The position numbers and the translations under genes were made by a program. From Thermodesulforhabdaceae bacterium (GTDB taxonomy: Bacteria; Desulfobacterota; Syntrophobacteria; Syntrophobacterales; Thermodesulforhabdaceae), in NCBI GenBank assembly GCA_037482015.1, contig JBBFKT010000001.1, positions 124,001 through 188,000 of the forward strand: a stretch of 64,000 nt of DNA. The letters are read 5' to 3'. The notes under the pieces are model-generated. The model worked only from the letters and a program-made list of their open reading frames with translations. It made no database searches and was not told the origin of the DNA. This document shows, one piece after another, positions 50,838-60,785 of this stretch; position 1 is the first letter of the stretch; each line of letters begins with the position of its first letter.

Positions 50838-51586
50838 CGCACACATTCCTCGTATCCTACTTCTCTTATGCATCTAAGTATTTCTCTTGGATTTTCTACA
50901 CAACTCATAACTCCATCAAAAAGCACTTGTCCTTTTGTGGCATGGACGTAATCCAGAATATGGCCCGTGTGAGTAATAATGAGCCCCATTTTTGTCCGTT
51001 CACGTTTCTGCTGAATGAGGCTTTTCTCCGATCTGGGGATGATGGACTGCCCTAGGAGTCTTGCTATAGTTTTTCCAATAAGTTCCATATTTTCTAGATC
51101 AACGCCCGATTCAGGTTCATCAAACAACATAAAATCGGGATCCTGAGCCATTAATTGGAGAAGTTCACACCGCTTGATCTCTCCACCAGAAAAGCCATCA
51201 TTTACATCTCGATCCAGAAAATTGTGGAAGTTTACTGCTCGAGCCAGAGCTTCCACGTCCACATTTTCCTTTTCTCCGGCACAGATTTTGACCATCTGTT
51301 TGGTCTTGAGTCCCCTTATGGTTGGAGGTCTCTGGAAGGACATCCCAATTCCTAGCTTTGCTCTTTCGTTTATAGGCAGGTTAGTGATGTCAACCCCTTT
51401 GAATATAATCCTGCCGCCAAGCACTTTGTATTGTGGATACCCCATAATAGTCATAAGAAGAGAGGTTTTTCCCGATCCGTTGGGGCCGAAAAGCACATGT
51501 GTCTCCCCCGGCTTGATCTCCATGTCTATGTGCCGGAGGATTATTCTTCCCGCTAACTCTACCTGAAGATCTTCGATAAGTAACAT
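50801..51586 (-). CDS. sufC: SufC-type Fe-S assembly ATPase
   Basis: This 261-residue ABC-type ATPase energises the SufB scaffold. Walker A is LFGPNGSGKTSL near 33-44, the signature motif NDGFSGGEIKRCELLQ near 129-144, and Walker B FMLFDEPESGVDLENME near 152-168, with the SufC-specific SGVD. Length exceeds E. coli SufC slightly, owing to an insertion near 190-205 (IIPRSEKSLIQQKRER). An AAGGAG site precedes the ATG. The gene overlaps sufB and lies 300 bases from the divergent hdrA. Confidence 0.93.
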   Translation of the reverse strand: MLLIEDLQVELAGRIILRHIDMEIKPGETHVLFGPNGSGKTSLLMTIMGYPQYKVLGGRIIFKGVDITNLPINERAKLGIGMSFQRPPTIRGLKTKQMVKICAGEKENVDVEALARAVNFHNFLDRDVNDGFSGGEIKRCELLQLMAQDPDFMLFDEPESGVDLENMELIGKTIARLLGQSIIPRSEKSLIQQKRERTKMGLIITHTGHILDYVHATKGQVLFDGVMSCVENPREILRCIREVGYEECVRCIIGNNSEKKH

Positions 51587-51795
51587 CGATGATACTCCTT
51601 ACTGCTGATTATGTTCGACGAGCGGGTTTAAACTAAACTCTAACCCTCCATAAAGCAAGCCGAATTTTGTGAAAAGCGGAGAAAAATAATTTTGATTTGC
51701 AATTAACTGAAAGATGCATTTCTTCCCGCTATTAAACCCATGTATAACAAGCCCAAAAAAAGTTTAGCCATTTTGAAGATCTATGCTGTTTTGAC

Positions 51796-51824
51796 TTGAC
51801 GGAAAACTAAAGGGGGATTATATC
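51796..51824 (+). promoter_or_regulatory. Sigma70 promoter of the hdrA-flx operon
   Basis: TTGACG at 51796-51801 and TATATC at 51819-51824 are 17 bases apart, about 60 bases before the hdrA start. The rest of 51587-51795 shows no other feature. Confidence 0.6.
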
Positions 51825-51886
51825 TCGAAAGGATTTTTTTAGGATCTACATTGTGAACGAAGGAACTTGCTACAGCGGAGGGGGTC

Positions 51887-54800
51887 ATGTCTGAAGCAAT
51901 CCATGGTTCGGTTATGGTTGTTGGGGGCGGTATAGCTGGCATGCAGGCAGCGCTCGATTTAGCTGAGTCCGGCTATTACGTATATATGGTTGAAAAAGAG
52001 CCGTGTATTGGCGGCGTAATGTCTCAGTTAGATAAGACATTCCCAACGAACGATTGTGCAATGTGAATTATCTCCCCCAAGCTGGTCGAGGTCGGCCGGC
52101 ATCTAAACATAGAGCTTCTTACTCTTTCTGAAGTAAAGAGTATTGAGGGAGAGCCAGGAAGGTTCAAAGTAACTGTTTCTCAAAAACCGAGGTTTATAGA
52201 TCTTTCAAAATGCACAGGCTGTGGGCAGTGTGAAACGGTATGTCCTATACGGTGTCCAAATGAATATGACGAGGGCTTGAGCCAGAGGAAGGCAGCCTAT
52301 CGCCGTTATCCTCAAGCTATCCCGGCAGCTTTTGCTATAGAAAAACGCGGAATGGCGCCCTGTAAGGTCGCCTGCCCGGCTGATATTTCCGTCCAGGGCT
52401 ATGTGGCTCTTGCTGCCGAAGGAAAATATTTCGAAGCCCTTAAGCTCATAAAAGAAGAAAATCCTCTTCCCGCTATTTGTGGGCGAGTCTGTCATCATCC
52501 CTGTGAATCAGCTTGTACGAGAGGAAAGCTCGATGAGCCAATAGCAATTGATTTCATTAAGCGTTTTATTGCTGATCTGGATCTGAAGGCTGAAACGCGC
52601 TACATACCTGAGATCAAAGAAAAACGTGAAGAGAAGGTTGCTATCATAGGTTCGGGACCTGCAGGACTCACTTGCGCCTATTATCTTGCTCAGGAAGGAT
52701 ATCAGGTTACGGTATTTGAAAAACTCCCTGTGCTGGGAGGTATGCTCGCCGTTGGTATCCCACCTTACAGACTTCCCAAAGATATCCTGGAAGCTGAAAT
52801 TGATGTTATCCGCCAGATGGGAGTAGAATTTCGCACAGGAGTTGAAATCGGAAAGGACATAACCATCAGTGACCTGAGAAAGCAGGGTTATAAGGCTTTC
52901 TTTATAGCGGTTGGTTCTCATAAGTCAAAGAAGCTTGGTATAGAGGGTGAAGATCTTGAAGGTGTCTATGCTGGAGTTGAACTCCTTTGTGACATCAACC
53001 TTGGTAAGCAGGTCAATCTGGGTAATCGAGTAGCTGTGATTGGTGGCGGCAATGTGGCAATGGATGTTGTTCGAACTGCATGGCGACTTGGTGCCGAAAA
53101 GCCCTTCATAGTTTACAGAAGAAGTATCGAAGAAATGCCTGCTAACGAGGAAGAAATTGAAGAATGTCACGAGGAAGGTATAGAGATTATCACTCTCACG
53201 GCGCCAGTTAGAATCATAGGCGAAAATGGGCGAGTGAAAGCTCTTGAATGCATTAAAATGGAACTTGGGGAGCCCGATGAAAGTGGAAGACGGCGACCTC
53301 AACCCGTTCCCGGCTCTGAGTTTACAATCGAAGTCGATTCCGTCGTTGCGGCAATTGGTCAGGAGACAGATTGGATATGTATTGAATCGGCAGGTGATTG
53401 TAAGATCTCGCGATGGGGGACAATGGAAGTTGATTCTCTAACGCTTCAGTCCTCCGAACCCGATATATTCGCAGGAGGCGATGCTGTTACAGGTCCTCGC
53501 ACCGTCGTGGAAGCTATCGCAGCCGGTAAACGTGCCGCCAGGTCTATAGACCGATTTTTGAAGGGTTTGGATCTAAGAGAAGGTCGAGAAAAAGAGAAAA
53601 AAGCCGTAGAAGATGTGCCTCTTGAAGGCTACGAAAAGGCTCCTCGAGAGCGGATGCCTCGACTTAGTGTCGAAGAACGTCGGGGTAGTTTTAAGGAAGT
53701 TCAACTTGGTTTTGCAGAGGATCAGGTTCGTCGTGAAGCTAACCGATGCCTTAGCTGTGGCATCTGTTCCGAATGTTATCAGTGCGTTGAAGCCTGTCAG
53801 GCTAATGCCGTAAAGCACGATGATCAACCTGTAGAAAAAACCATTGATGTGGGAGCTGTTATTCTTGCGCCAGGATTCAAAGCCTTTGACCCAACAGTAT
53901 ATGAAACCTATGCTTTTGCAAAACATCCCAATGTGCTTACGTCTCTTCAATTTGAGCGGATTCTTTCGGCTTCAGGTCCCACAATGGGGCATCTTGTAAG
54001 ACCGTCAGATCATAAGGAACCGAAAAAAATAGCCTGGCTACAATGTGTGGGTTCCCGAGATATCAATCATTGCGATCATCCTTACTGTTCTGCCGTATGC
54101 TGCATGTATGCCATAAAACAAGCTGTTATCGCGAAGGAGCATGCAGGAAAGGATCTTGAAACCACTATCTTCTTCATGGACATGAGAACTCACGGCAAAG
54201 ATTTTGAGCGATTCTACATCAAGGCGGAAAAAGATCAGGGAGTTCGCTTTGTTCGCTCAAGAGTTCACAGTATCGATCCCATACCTGGCTCTGATGATCT
54301 TAGTATTACCTATGTGAACGAGGACGGTGAGATTACTCAGGAAACTTTCGATCTGGTCATCTTGTCCGTTGGACTAGAAATTTCGGATAGCCTCAAGGAT
54401 TTAGCTCAACGCCTTGGGGTAAATCTAGATGAATATGGCTTCTGTAGAGGGAGCTCCTTTAAGCCCGTAGAGACCAATCGAAAGGGAATTTATGTTTGTG
54501 GAGCTTTCCAGAGTCCGAAGGATATTCCTCAGTCGGTAATGGAGGCAAGTGCTGCGGCTGCTGAAGCTGGAAGTTTGCTTCACGAGGCTCGAGGCACGCT
54601 AGCGCGTGAGAAGGTCAAGCCACCTCAGATCAACGTCTTGAATGAGCCCCCAAGAATTGGCGTATTTATTTGCCACTGCGGTATCAACATTGCTGGAATG
54701 GTTGATATTCAAGCGGTAAAAGAATATACCAAGACGCTACCCTTTGTGGAATATGTGGCTAACAATCTCTACACCTGTTCGCAAGACACTCAAGAACTCA

Positions 54801-56299
54801 TGAAGCAGGCTATAAAGGAATATCGCCTCAATCGAGTGGTTGTGGCAGCTTGCACACCGAGAACTCATGAACCTCTCTTCCAGGAAACTTTAGAAGATGC
54901 TGGCTTGAATAAATATCTTTTTGAAATGGCTAACATCAGAAACCACGATTCCTGGGTGCATCTTGATAAGAAAGAAGCTACGGAAAAGGCTAAGGATCTT
55001 GTGCGGATGGCTGTTTATAAAGTCGCTCTCATGCAGCCTCTTACAGAACCAGAACTTCCAATAAATCAGGAAGCTCTGGTGGTGGGCGGAGGTGTTTCGG
55101 GCATGAGTGCCGCTCTCGCTCTCGCCGATCAGGGTTATCGAGTGCATCTTGTTGAGAAATCGGATCGCCTTGGAGGTCAGGCTCTGGGGCTTTACAAGAC
55201 CTGGACGGGTGAAGAGATACAGAGTTATGTTTCTGAACTTGTCGAAACTGTGCAAACTCATCCCAATATATCACTCTACATTTCATCTGAGATTTTCAAG
55301 GTTGATGGATTTGTAGGAAACTTTACCACGGTTGTTAAAGGTCCTGCGGGAGAAAGCGAAATCAAGCATGGAGTAGCTATTATTGCAACGGGTGCGGAAG
55401 AATTTAAGCCGCAGGAATATGGTTATGGTGCTGATTCTCGCATCATGACCCATCTTGAACTTGATCAACTCTTTCTGTCTCATGATGCTCGGCTTAATGG
55501 AATCGGTTCTGCAGTTTTTATCCAGTGTGTTGGTTCTAGAGAACCGTCAAGACCGTACTGTAGCAGGCTCTGCTGCACTCACTCCCTTGAAAGCGCTCTG
55601 GAACTCAAGCGACTTAATCCCGATGCTGATATTTACATTCTCTATCGCGACATGAGAAGCTACGGTGAACGAGAAAAGCTCTATCTTGAAGCTCGCCGCC
55701 AGGGTATTATTTTCATCAGGTTCGATCTGGAAAATAAGCCTAAAGTGTGGTCTGAAGATGGAAAGCTTAAGGTGGAAGTTATAGATCATATACTTAAGCG
55801 TCCCATTGTAATAGATTCTGACCTCGTTGTTCTGGCATCAGCTATTATTCCTCGTGACAATGATGCTATAGCGCAGTTTTTCAAGGTGCCTGTCAACGAA
55901 GATGGCTTCTTTATGGAGGCTCACGCCAAATTGAGACCCGTAGATTTTGCAACGGATGGGGTCTTCCTCTGCGGGTTGGCTCATTATCCTAAGCCGATTG
56001 ATGAAAGCATTGCTCAGGCGAAAGCGGCTGCGGCTAGAGCCGTTACCATCCTTGCGAAGAAAACCATGACTTTCAGCGGCACGGTGGCTCAGGTTGATCA
56101 GATGCTCTGTAGCTCCTGTGGCACCTGCGTTAATATCTGTCCTTACTCGGCTCCTAGATTTAACGAGAAAGGCAAGGCGGAAATCAATCCGGCTCTCTGT
56201 AAGGGCTGTGGTTTGTGTACAGCTTCGTGCCGCTCGGGAGCAATACGGCTTATGGGATTTGATGATGCTCAGATTTTCGCAATGATTGAAGCAGCTTAA
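51887..56299 (+). CDS. hdrA: HdrA selenoprotein fused with GltD/NfnB-like domain and a second HdrA half (Sec at codon 60)
   Basis: The frame starts at ATG 51887 behind GGAGGGGG and crosses one TGA (52064-52066) to end at 56299, giving 1470 residues. Around the TGA it reads FPTNDCAM, Sec, [12 protein letters not shown], exactly the HdrA cluster motif in which other HdrA proteins have cysteine. A SECIS-like hairpin follows. In order: HdrA FAD Rossmann start (GGGIAG near 13-18), the first ferredoxin cluster [13 protein letters not shown] near 106-118, and a GltD/NfnB domain (about 155-560) with its own four-cysteine region, SGPAGL and GGGNVAMD sites. A second cluster lies near 620, followed by the HdrA FAD remainder. 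A second HdrA module begins with [14 protein letters not shown] near 1060, and two C-terminal [4Fe-4S] sites follow ([23 protein letters not shown]). HdrA is the flavin subunit of bifurcating heterodisulfide reductases. Partners flxD-C-B-A follow. Confidence 0.93.
52081..52100 (+). promoter_or_regulatory. Bacterial SECIS-like hairpin for hdrA
   Basis: The mRNA immediately after the UGA can form an 8-bp stem, GCTGGTCG with CGGCCGGC (three G-U pairs), closed by the loop AGGU. The loop starts 22 bases after the UGA. Bacterial SECIS elements need a G early in the apical loop at about 16-37 bases; the fdhF element of E. coli has AGGU at the same place. Spacing and loop both fit. Confidence 0.8.
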
Positions 56300-56316
56300 A
56301 GCAATGGAGTGCAAAC

Positions 56317-56748
56317 ATGACCGATTGGGAACCTAAAATTATAGCTTTGCTGTGTAACTGGTGTTCCTATGGAGCGGCGGACCTTGCGGGCGTAAGCCGC
56401 CTTAAGCAGCCGCCCTATATCCGCATTGTTAGAGTGCCCTGTTCTGGGCGAATAAACCCCAAGTTCATCCTTGCATCCCTTCGGAGAGGAGCGGATGGAG
56501 TCTGGGTTTCCGGATGTCATCCCGGTGATTGTCATTACATCGAAGGAAATTACTATGCTCGACGCAAGTTCGTGCTTTTTAAGAAATTTCTTGAGTATGT
56601 TGGGATAGAACCTGAAAGGCTCCACTTTTCGTGGATTTCGTCCGCTGAAGCGACGAAATTTGCAAAGGTGGCGGAAGAAGTTGTAGAGGCTGTGAAAAGT
56701 GTGGGTCCGGCACGGTATCTGGTAAAAAGAGAAGTCGAGGTAGAGTGA
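56317..56748 (+). CDS. flxD: MvhD/FlxD-type [2Fe-2S] electron carrier
   Basis: This 143-residue protein is the small iron-sulfur subunit that links HdrA to hydrogenase or NADH dehydrogenase. The cluster cysteines are visible in LCNWCSYGAADLAG near 11-25, RVPCSGRI near 39 and VSGCHPGDCHYIEGNYYA near 63-80. In Mvh-Hdr and Flx-Hdr complexes it passes electrons from the NADH or H2 module to HdrA. It starts 17 bases after hdrA and ends directly before the next gene, so stoichiometric co-expression is likely. Confidence 0.92.
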   Translation: MTDWEPKIIALLCNWCSYGAADLAGVSRLKQPPYIRIVRVPCSGRINPKFILASLRRGADGVWVSGCHPGDCHYIEGNYYARRKFVLFKKFLEYVGIEPERLHFSWISSAEATKFAKVAEEVVEAVKSVGPARYLVKREVEVE

Positions 56749-57702
56749 ATGTACGAATACACTGAGAAAATCCAAGAAATAGCAGCAAGACTTCTTCAGG
56801 ATAAGGTTGTGGATGGGGTTATAGGCTTTCGTAAAGGCACCATCCCTATGGTTAATAATCCGGTTTTTATAAAGCATCCAGAGCAAGTGTCCCAACTCTA
56901 CTGGGATAGCTGGTGTGGAGTTAACCTTGCCAATTACCTCCCAAAATTTCAGGGTAAGGTAGGGGTTGTTGCAAAGGGATGTGATAGCCGAAGTATTGTG
57001 GTGCTGATGATGGAAAACCAGATCTCCCGGGATCAGCTTTACATCATCGGTGTCCCTTGCAAAGGAATGCTCGATAGAAGAAAAGTATGGGATGCCGTGG
57101 GAGATCGTGGGCGAGATGTTACGGATGTTCATGAAAAAGACGGTATTATAACGGTAGCAGGGAAGGGATTCTCTCTGGAACTCGATCGTAACCAATACCT
57201 TCAGGATAATTGTGCTATTTGCACTCATCGAAATCCTGTTCTGTATGATGAGTTGATTGGGGAAATGGTGCCTGAACAGGAAGTGGATCGGTATGAAGAT
57301 ATTCGAGCCATCGAAGCTTTGCCGTCTGATAAAAGATGGGAACATTTCCAGAAGCTTGTGGAATCATGCATACGATGTTACGCCTGCCGGAATGCCTGTC
57401 CCTTCTGTTATTGTCCGCAGTGTTTTGTTGATGAATCTAAGCCGCAGTGGCTAGGAAAAACTATAGATCCAACGGATACCCTGACGTTCCATCTGCTTAG
57501 AGCTTTTCACATGGCTGGAAGATGCACTGACTGCGGATCTTGCGAACGAGCATGCCCCATGGGTATCAAGGTTAGAATGTTTACCAAGAAGCTGGAAAAG
57601 GATGTAAAAGAACTTTACGGTTATGAAGCAGGGGTGAAACTTGGAGAACGACCGCCCCTTGATGCTTATCGTCCTGATGATCCTCAGGAGTTCATTAAGT
57701 AA
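56749..57702 (+). CDS. flxC: FlxC-like Fe-S protein with F420-hydrogenase-beta-like N-terminus
   Basis: This 317-residue protein has an N-terminal half similar to coenzyme F420 hydrogenase/dehydrogenase beta proteins (VVDGVIGFRKG near 20, GKVGVVAKGCDSRSI near 70). It is followed by a linker with CAICTHRNP and a ferredoxin-like part with CIRCYACRNACPFCYCPQC near 209-227 and CTDCGSCERACP near 262-273. This is the FlxC position in flxABCD-hdr loci. The ATG follows the preceding stop immediately. The role is to relay electrons between FlxB/FlxA and the HdrA side. Flavin or F420 use is unlikely to be needed. Confidence 0.82.
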   Translation: MYEYTEKIQEIAARLLQDKVVDGVIGFRKGTIPMVNNPVFIKHPEQVSQLYWDSWCGVNLANYLPKFQGKVGVVAKGCDSRSIVVLMMENQISRDQLYIIGVPCKGMLDRRKVWDAVGDRGRDVTDVHEKDGIITVAGKGFSLELDRNQYLQDNCAICTHRNPVLYDELIGEMVPEQEVDRYEDIRAIEALPSDKRWEHFQKLVESCIRCYACRNACPFCYCPQCFVDESKPQWLGKTIDPTDTLTFHLLRAFHMAGRCTDCGSCERACPMGIKVRMFTKKLEKDVKELYGYEAGVKLGERPPLDAYRPDDPQEFIK

Positions 57703-57729
57703 ACAAAGAGCAGCGAAAAGGATGTGTCA

Positions 57730-58788
57730 ATGAGCAGGCTAATAAGGTTGACTCAGGAAGGTTTGACCGAATGGCTTCGTAAGTTTAGTAAAACCCATCG
57801 TCTATACGGACCCGTATGGACGGGAAGTTATCACGAGTTCAAGTTGCTTCAGGATCCGAAAGAGATAGACTGGAATTACAGGAATACTCGGCTTTCTCCC
57901 AAGGCTCTCTTTATGCCTCCCGCCGAAAAGATGTTCGTTTTTTCCATGGATCCTGACGATCCCGAAAAAGCAATTCTTAAAGAAGCTCCAAAGGATTTTG
58001 GTCCTCGAATTATCGTCGGCATACGTCCCTGTGATGCCTATGCCATGAAGCTAATGGATAAAAATTTCATTACACCTCAGTATCAGGATCCCTGGTGGGT
58101 CAAACGTAGGGAAGAGACTATTTTAATAGGTTACGGTTGCACAGAGCCCTGTTCAACCTGTTTTTGCTCTTCCGTTGGGTCGGATCCCTTTGATACCAGG
58201 GGATTGGACATATTGGTTGTTAATGTTGATGGAGGCTTTGCCGTATCGTTTGTATCCGAGCGGGGTAAAGAATTGTTGCGTAACGAGCCTTTGGGAGCCA
58301 GAGCTTTATCAGGATCGGAGGAAAGAGCCCTTCAAGATAAAATGGCAGATTCAAGATCGGTAATGCCTCGTCTGTGGGATGAAAAAGCTGTCGCTACGAG
58401 ACCACTTCTTGACATTTTTAATGCGCCCTTTTGGGAAGATGTGCAGTTTTCCTGTATAAACTGCGGCACCTGCACATTTCTCTGTCCAACTTGCTGGTGT
58501 TTTGACATTCAGGATGAGGTGTTTAAAGAGCGAGGTTGCCGAGTTCGGTTGTGGGATTCCTGTATGTTCCCACTTTTTACACTGCATGCGTCGGGGCACA
58601 ATCCCAGGTCTCAGAAGCTTCAGCGAGTCAGGCAACGTTTCATGCATAAGCTTAAATATTACGTAGATAAATATCGTGACGGTGTAGCTTGCGTTGGTTG
58701 CGGGCGATGTGTGCAATTTTGCCCTGTAAACATAGACATTCGCGAAGTCATGCGGCTCATGGTGTCACATTGTCAGTGTGCTCTGTGA
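57730..58788 (+). CDS. flxB: FlxB-like Fe-S protein (HydB/AsrA family)
   Basis: This 352-residue protein belongs with the beta subunit of sulfhydrogenases and AsrA. It contains GYGCTEPCSTCFCSSVGSDPF near 138-158. At the C-terminus two ferredoxin-type cluster sites are seen: CINCGTCTFLCPTCWC near 243-258 and CVGCGRCVQFCP near 323-334. I used ATG 57730, since AAGGAT lies at a good distance; a GTG at 57724 is the alternative. With flxA it should form the NADH-oxidising pair, as in HydBG. It lies between flxC and flxA in the same transcript. Confidence 0.88.
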   Translation: MSRLIRLTQEGLTEWLRKFSKTHRLYGPVWTGSYHEFKLLQDPKEIDWNYRNTRLSPKALFMPPAEKMFVFSMDPDDPEKAILKEAPKDFGPRIIVGIRPCDAYAMKLMDKNFITPQYQDPWWVKRREETILIGYGCTEPCSTCFCSSVGSDPFDTRGLDILVVNVDGGFAVSFVSERGKELLRNEPLGARALSGSEERALQDKMADSRSVMPRLWDEKAVATRPLLDIFNAPFWEDVQFSCINCGTCTFLCPTCWCFDIQDEVFKERGCRVRLWDSCMFPLFTLHASGHNPRSQKLQRVRQRFMHKLKYYVDKYRDGVACVGCGRCVQFCPVNIDIREVMRLMVSHCQCAL

Positions 58789-58825
58789 GCCAGCTCTGTC
58801 ATACAGTCGGTAGCATGGAGGAAAG

Positions 58826-59671
58826 ATGGTGAAAAATCCATATAAACCCTATCCGGTAAAGATTGATGAGATCATCGTTGAAACCGATGACCGTAACCTT
58901 AGAACATTTCATTTTAAGTTTCTTAATCCGGAGGATGAGGCGGCTTTTCAATATCTCCCCGGGCAGTTTGCCGAAATTTCTGTGCCGGGACAGGGAGAAA
59001 TCCCTATCGGGATTGCCAGTTCTCCTACTGAGAAAGGATACTTAAAATTTACAGTAAACAAGGCAGGGAAGGTAACAACCTATCTTCACAACATGAAACC
59101 AGGGGACATCATCGGAGTTAGAGGTCCTTTGGGGAATTGGTATCCCTGGGATAAACTTGAGGGCAGTAATGTTGTGATTATCGGTGGAGGCTTTGCTTTT
59201 ACTACTTTACGGTCATCCATTGTTTATATGCTTGATCCTGCAAACCGCCCCAAGTTTGGCAATATTACTGTTATCTACGGTGCCAGAAATCCCGGACTTC
59301 TTCTTTACAAGGAAGAACTTTTTGACTGGGAACGTCGAGACGATATTGTAATGCACATAACGGTTGATGCCACTAACGATCCTAACTGGAAATATAATGT
59401 CGGATTTGTGCCTGCTATTACCAAAGAAAAAGCCCCCAGTTCTGAGAATGCCTATGCTATCGTGTGCGGTCCGCCAATTATGATCAAGTTTACGCTTCCC
59501 GTCTTGAGAGAACTAGGATTTGCTCCGGATCGCATCATTACAAGCCTTGAAATGAGGATGAAATGCGGGATCGGAATGTGTGGACGATGCAACATTGGCA
59601 CCGAATATGTTTGCAAAGACGGACCCGTTTTTACCTTTGAACAGCTTTCACACCTGCCGAATGAGTATTAA
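58826..59671 (+). CDS. flxA: FlxA-like FAD/NAD(P)-binding subunit (HydG/AsrB/PyrK family)
   Basis: This 281-residue protein has a ferredoxin-reductase-type FAD domain at about 1-105 (YLPGQFAEISVPG near 48) and an NAD-binding domain with VVIIGGGFAFTTLRS near 115-129. The C-terminal [2Fe-2S] ligand set is MKCGIGMCGRC near 252-262, followed by YVCKDGPVF. It is the NAD(P)H entry point of the Flx complex. GGAGG precedes its ATG. A perfect intrinsic terminator follows the gene at 59701, closing the operon. Confidence 0.92.
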   Translation: MVKNPYKPYPVKIDEIIVETDDRNLRTFHFKFLNPEDEAAFQYLPGQFAEISVPGQGEIPIGIASSPTEKGYLKFTVNKAGKVTTYLHNMKPGDIIGVRGPLGNWYPWDKLEGSNVVIIGGGFAFTTLRSSIVYMLDPANRPKFGNITVIYGARNPGLLLYKEELFDWERRDDIVMHITVDATNDPNWKYNVGFVPAITKEKAPSSENAYAIVCGPPIMIKFTLPVLRELGFAPDRIITSLEMRMKCGIGMCGRCNIGTEYVCKDGPVFTFEQLSHLPNEY

Positions 59672-59700
59672 AAAAGGGCGTTAATGTGATATTTAATAAC

Positions 59701-59732
59701 AAAAAAGGCACCATCTTTATGGTGCCTTTTTT
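59701..59732. terminator. Perfect intrinsic terminator of the flx operon
   Basis: AAAAAAGGCACCAT and ATGGTGCCTTTTTT pair over 14 bases around CTTT. It can act in both directions, since the convergent radical SAM gene ends at 59785. Confidence 0.95.
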
Positions 59733-59784
59733 GTTACAGACAATACGGAAGAAAAATATGCCGAGCGTCTCAGATGGGTAACCG

Positions 59785-60726
59785 TCATTCTGGTTGCATT
59801 AAACAGTTTTCGCAGAGCATGCCTTTGACTTGCCCTCTTAAGAACCTTCTTCTTACTTCCATATAAGGTTCCCCGCGCCAGGCTTCGTAGATGGATTGTT
59901 TGGTTAAATCTCCCAGAACAGTTGTCTGTTCCCAATCGTTACAGCAAATAAGAAGCTGTCCCTTAACGTTTATGTAAATTTGCTCAAAGAGCCTGTGATA
60001 CCAGGTAAAGGGCATAAGCGGGCGAGCATTGATAGAAAGTGAAGAGATACTCTCATGAGCGCGGTTGCTCATAGGACGAATGGCTACTCGAACATTTCTC
60101 TTTTTCCAGTATTCTTTGATTTTCTCTATATCTGGTTCTATGAGCTTTGTTCTTATCATGGTTATCCTAAGTTCTGGCTTTTTCTTCCGGAACTTTTTCT
60201 TTAATTCTAAGAACCGGTCAATTTTTTCAAGAACTTCCTCAAGTTTTAGACCTACCATGGTTTGTTCGTATTTTTCTTTAACGATGCCGTGCACACTACA
60301 GGTAAGCACGTCTAGTCCTGAATCCAGCAAGTCTCGAGACATTTCTTCCGTGAGAAGGCTTGCATTGGTGTTAATTTTTGTATAGGTGGGGAAGCGCTTT
60401 CGGGATGAGATATATCTGATCCTTTCCCCAATTTCTTTGTCGAGAAGAGGTTCATTCATAAGGTATGGGCTTATTCTGAAGACTCTGTATTTTGTTATTT
60501 CGTCAATGATGGTTCTATAAAGATCCCAATCCATAGAACCTCTGGTGAGAGGATTATTGGTCTTACCGTGAGGGCAAAAGATACAGTGAGCGTTACAGGC
60601 TGCGATAGTCTGAATCTGAATGTTTCTTGGAAAATCCCACATGGGGAGTTTTCTTTCAAAAATAAAACGCCTGGCTTTTTCAACCCATCCAATGGGCTTA
60701 TCTTCAAGGTAATAGCTGATTTTCAT
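59785..60726 (-). CDS. Radical SAM protein with SPASM-like C-terminus
   Basis: This 313-residue protein has the [4Fe-4S] SAM motif CNAHCIFC near 44-51 in the context IQIQTIAACNAHCIFCPHG. A C-terminal SPASM-like cysteine set follows (ICCNDWE near 264, LCENCLMQ near 306). SPASM proteins modify peptides or act in metal-cofactor or cell-wall pathways. No obvious precursor peptide gene lies beside it. A gene for a B12-binding-domain-like protein ends 59 bases upstream, so the two may act together. The product is not known. Confidence 0.85.
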   Translation of the reverse strand: MKISYYLEDKPIGWVEKARRFIFERKLPMWDFPRNIQIQTIAACNAHCIFCPHGKTNNPLTRGSMDWDLYRTIIDEITKYRVFRISPYLMNEPLLDKEIGERIRYISSRKRFPTYTKINTNASLLTEEMSRDLLDSGLDVLTCSVHGIVKEKYEQTMVGLKLEEVLEKIDRFLELKKKFRKKKPELRITMIRTKLIEPDIEKIKEYWKKRNVRVAIRPMSNRAHESISSLSINARPLMPFTWYHRLFEQIYINVKGQLLICCNDWEQTTVLGDLTKQSIYEAWRGEPYMEVRRRFLRGQVKGMLCENCLMQPE

Positions 60727-60785
60727 TTTAGGTCTCCTACAGAAGAGACCAAGATTTTCATTGCCTTATTGTTTTTTGCTTTGCT

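Noticed and set aside
56296-57345. A 349-codon open frame on the minus strand
   Set aside because: It lies exactly opposite flxD and flxC, whose cysteine motifs and families are clear on the plus strand. The antisense translation shows no domain and no ribosome site.
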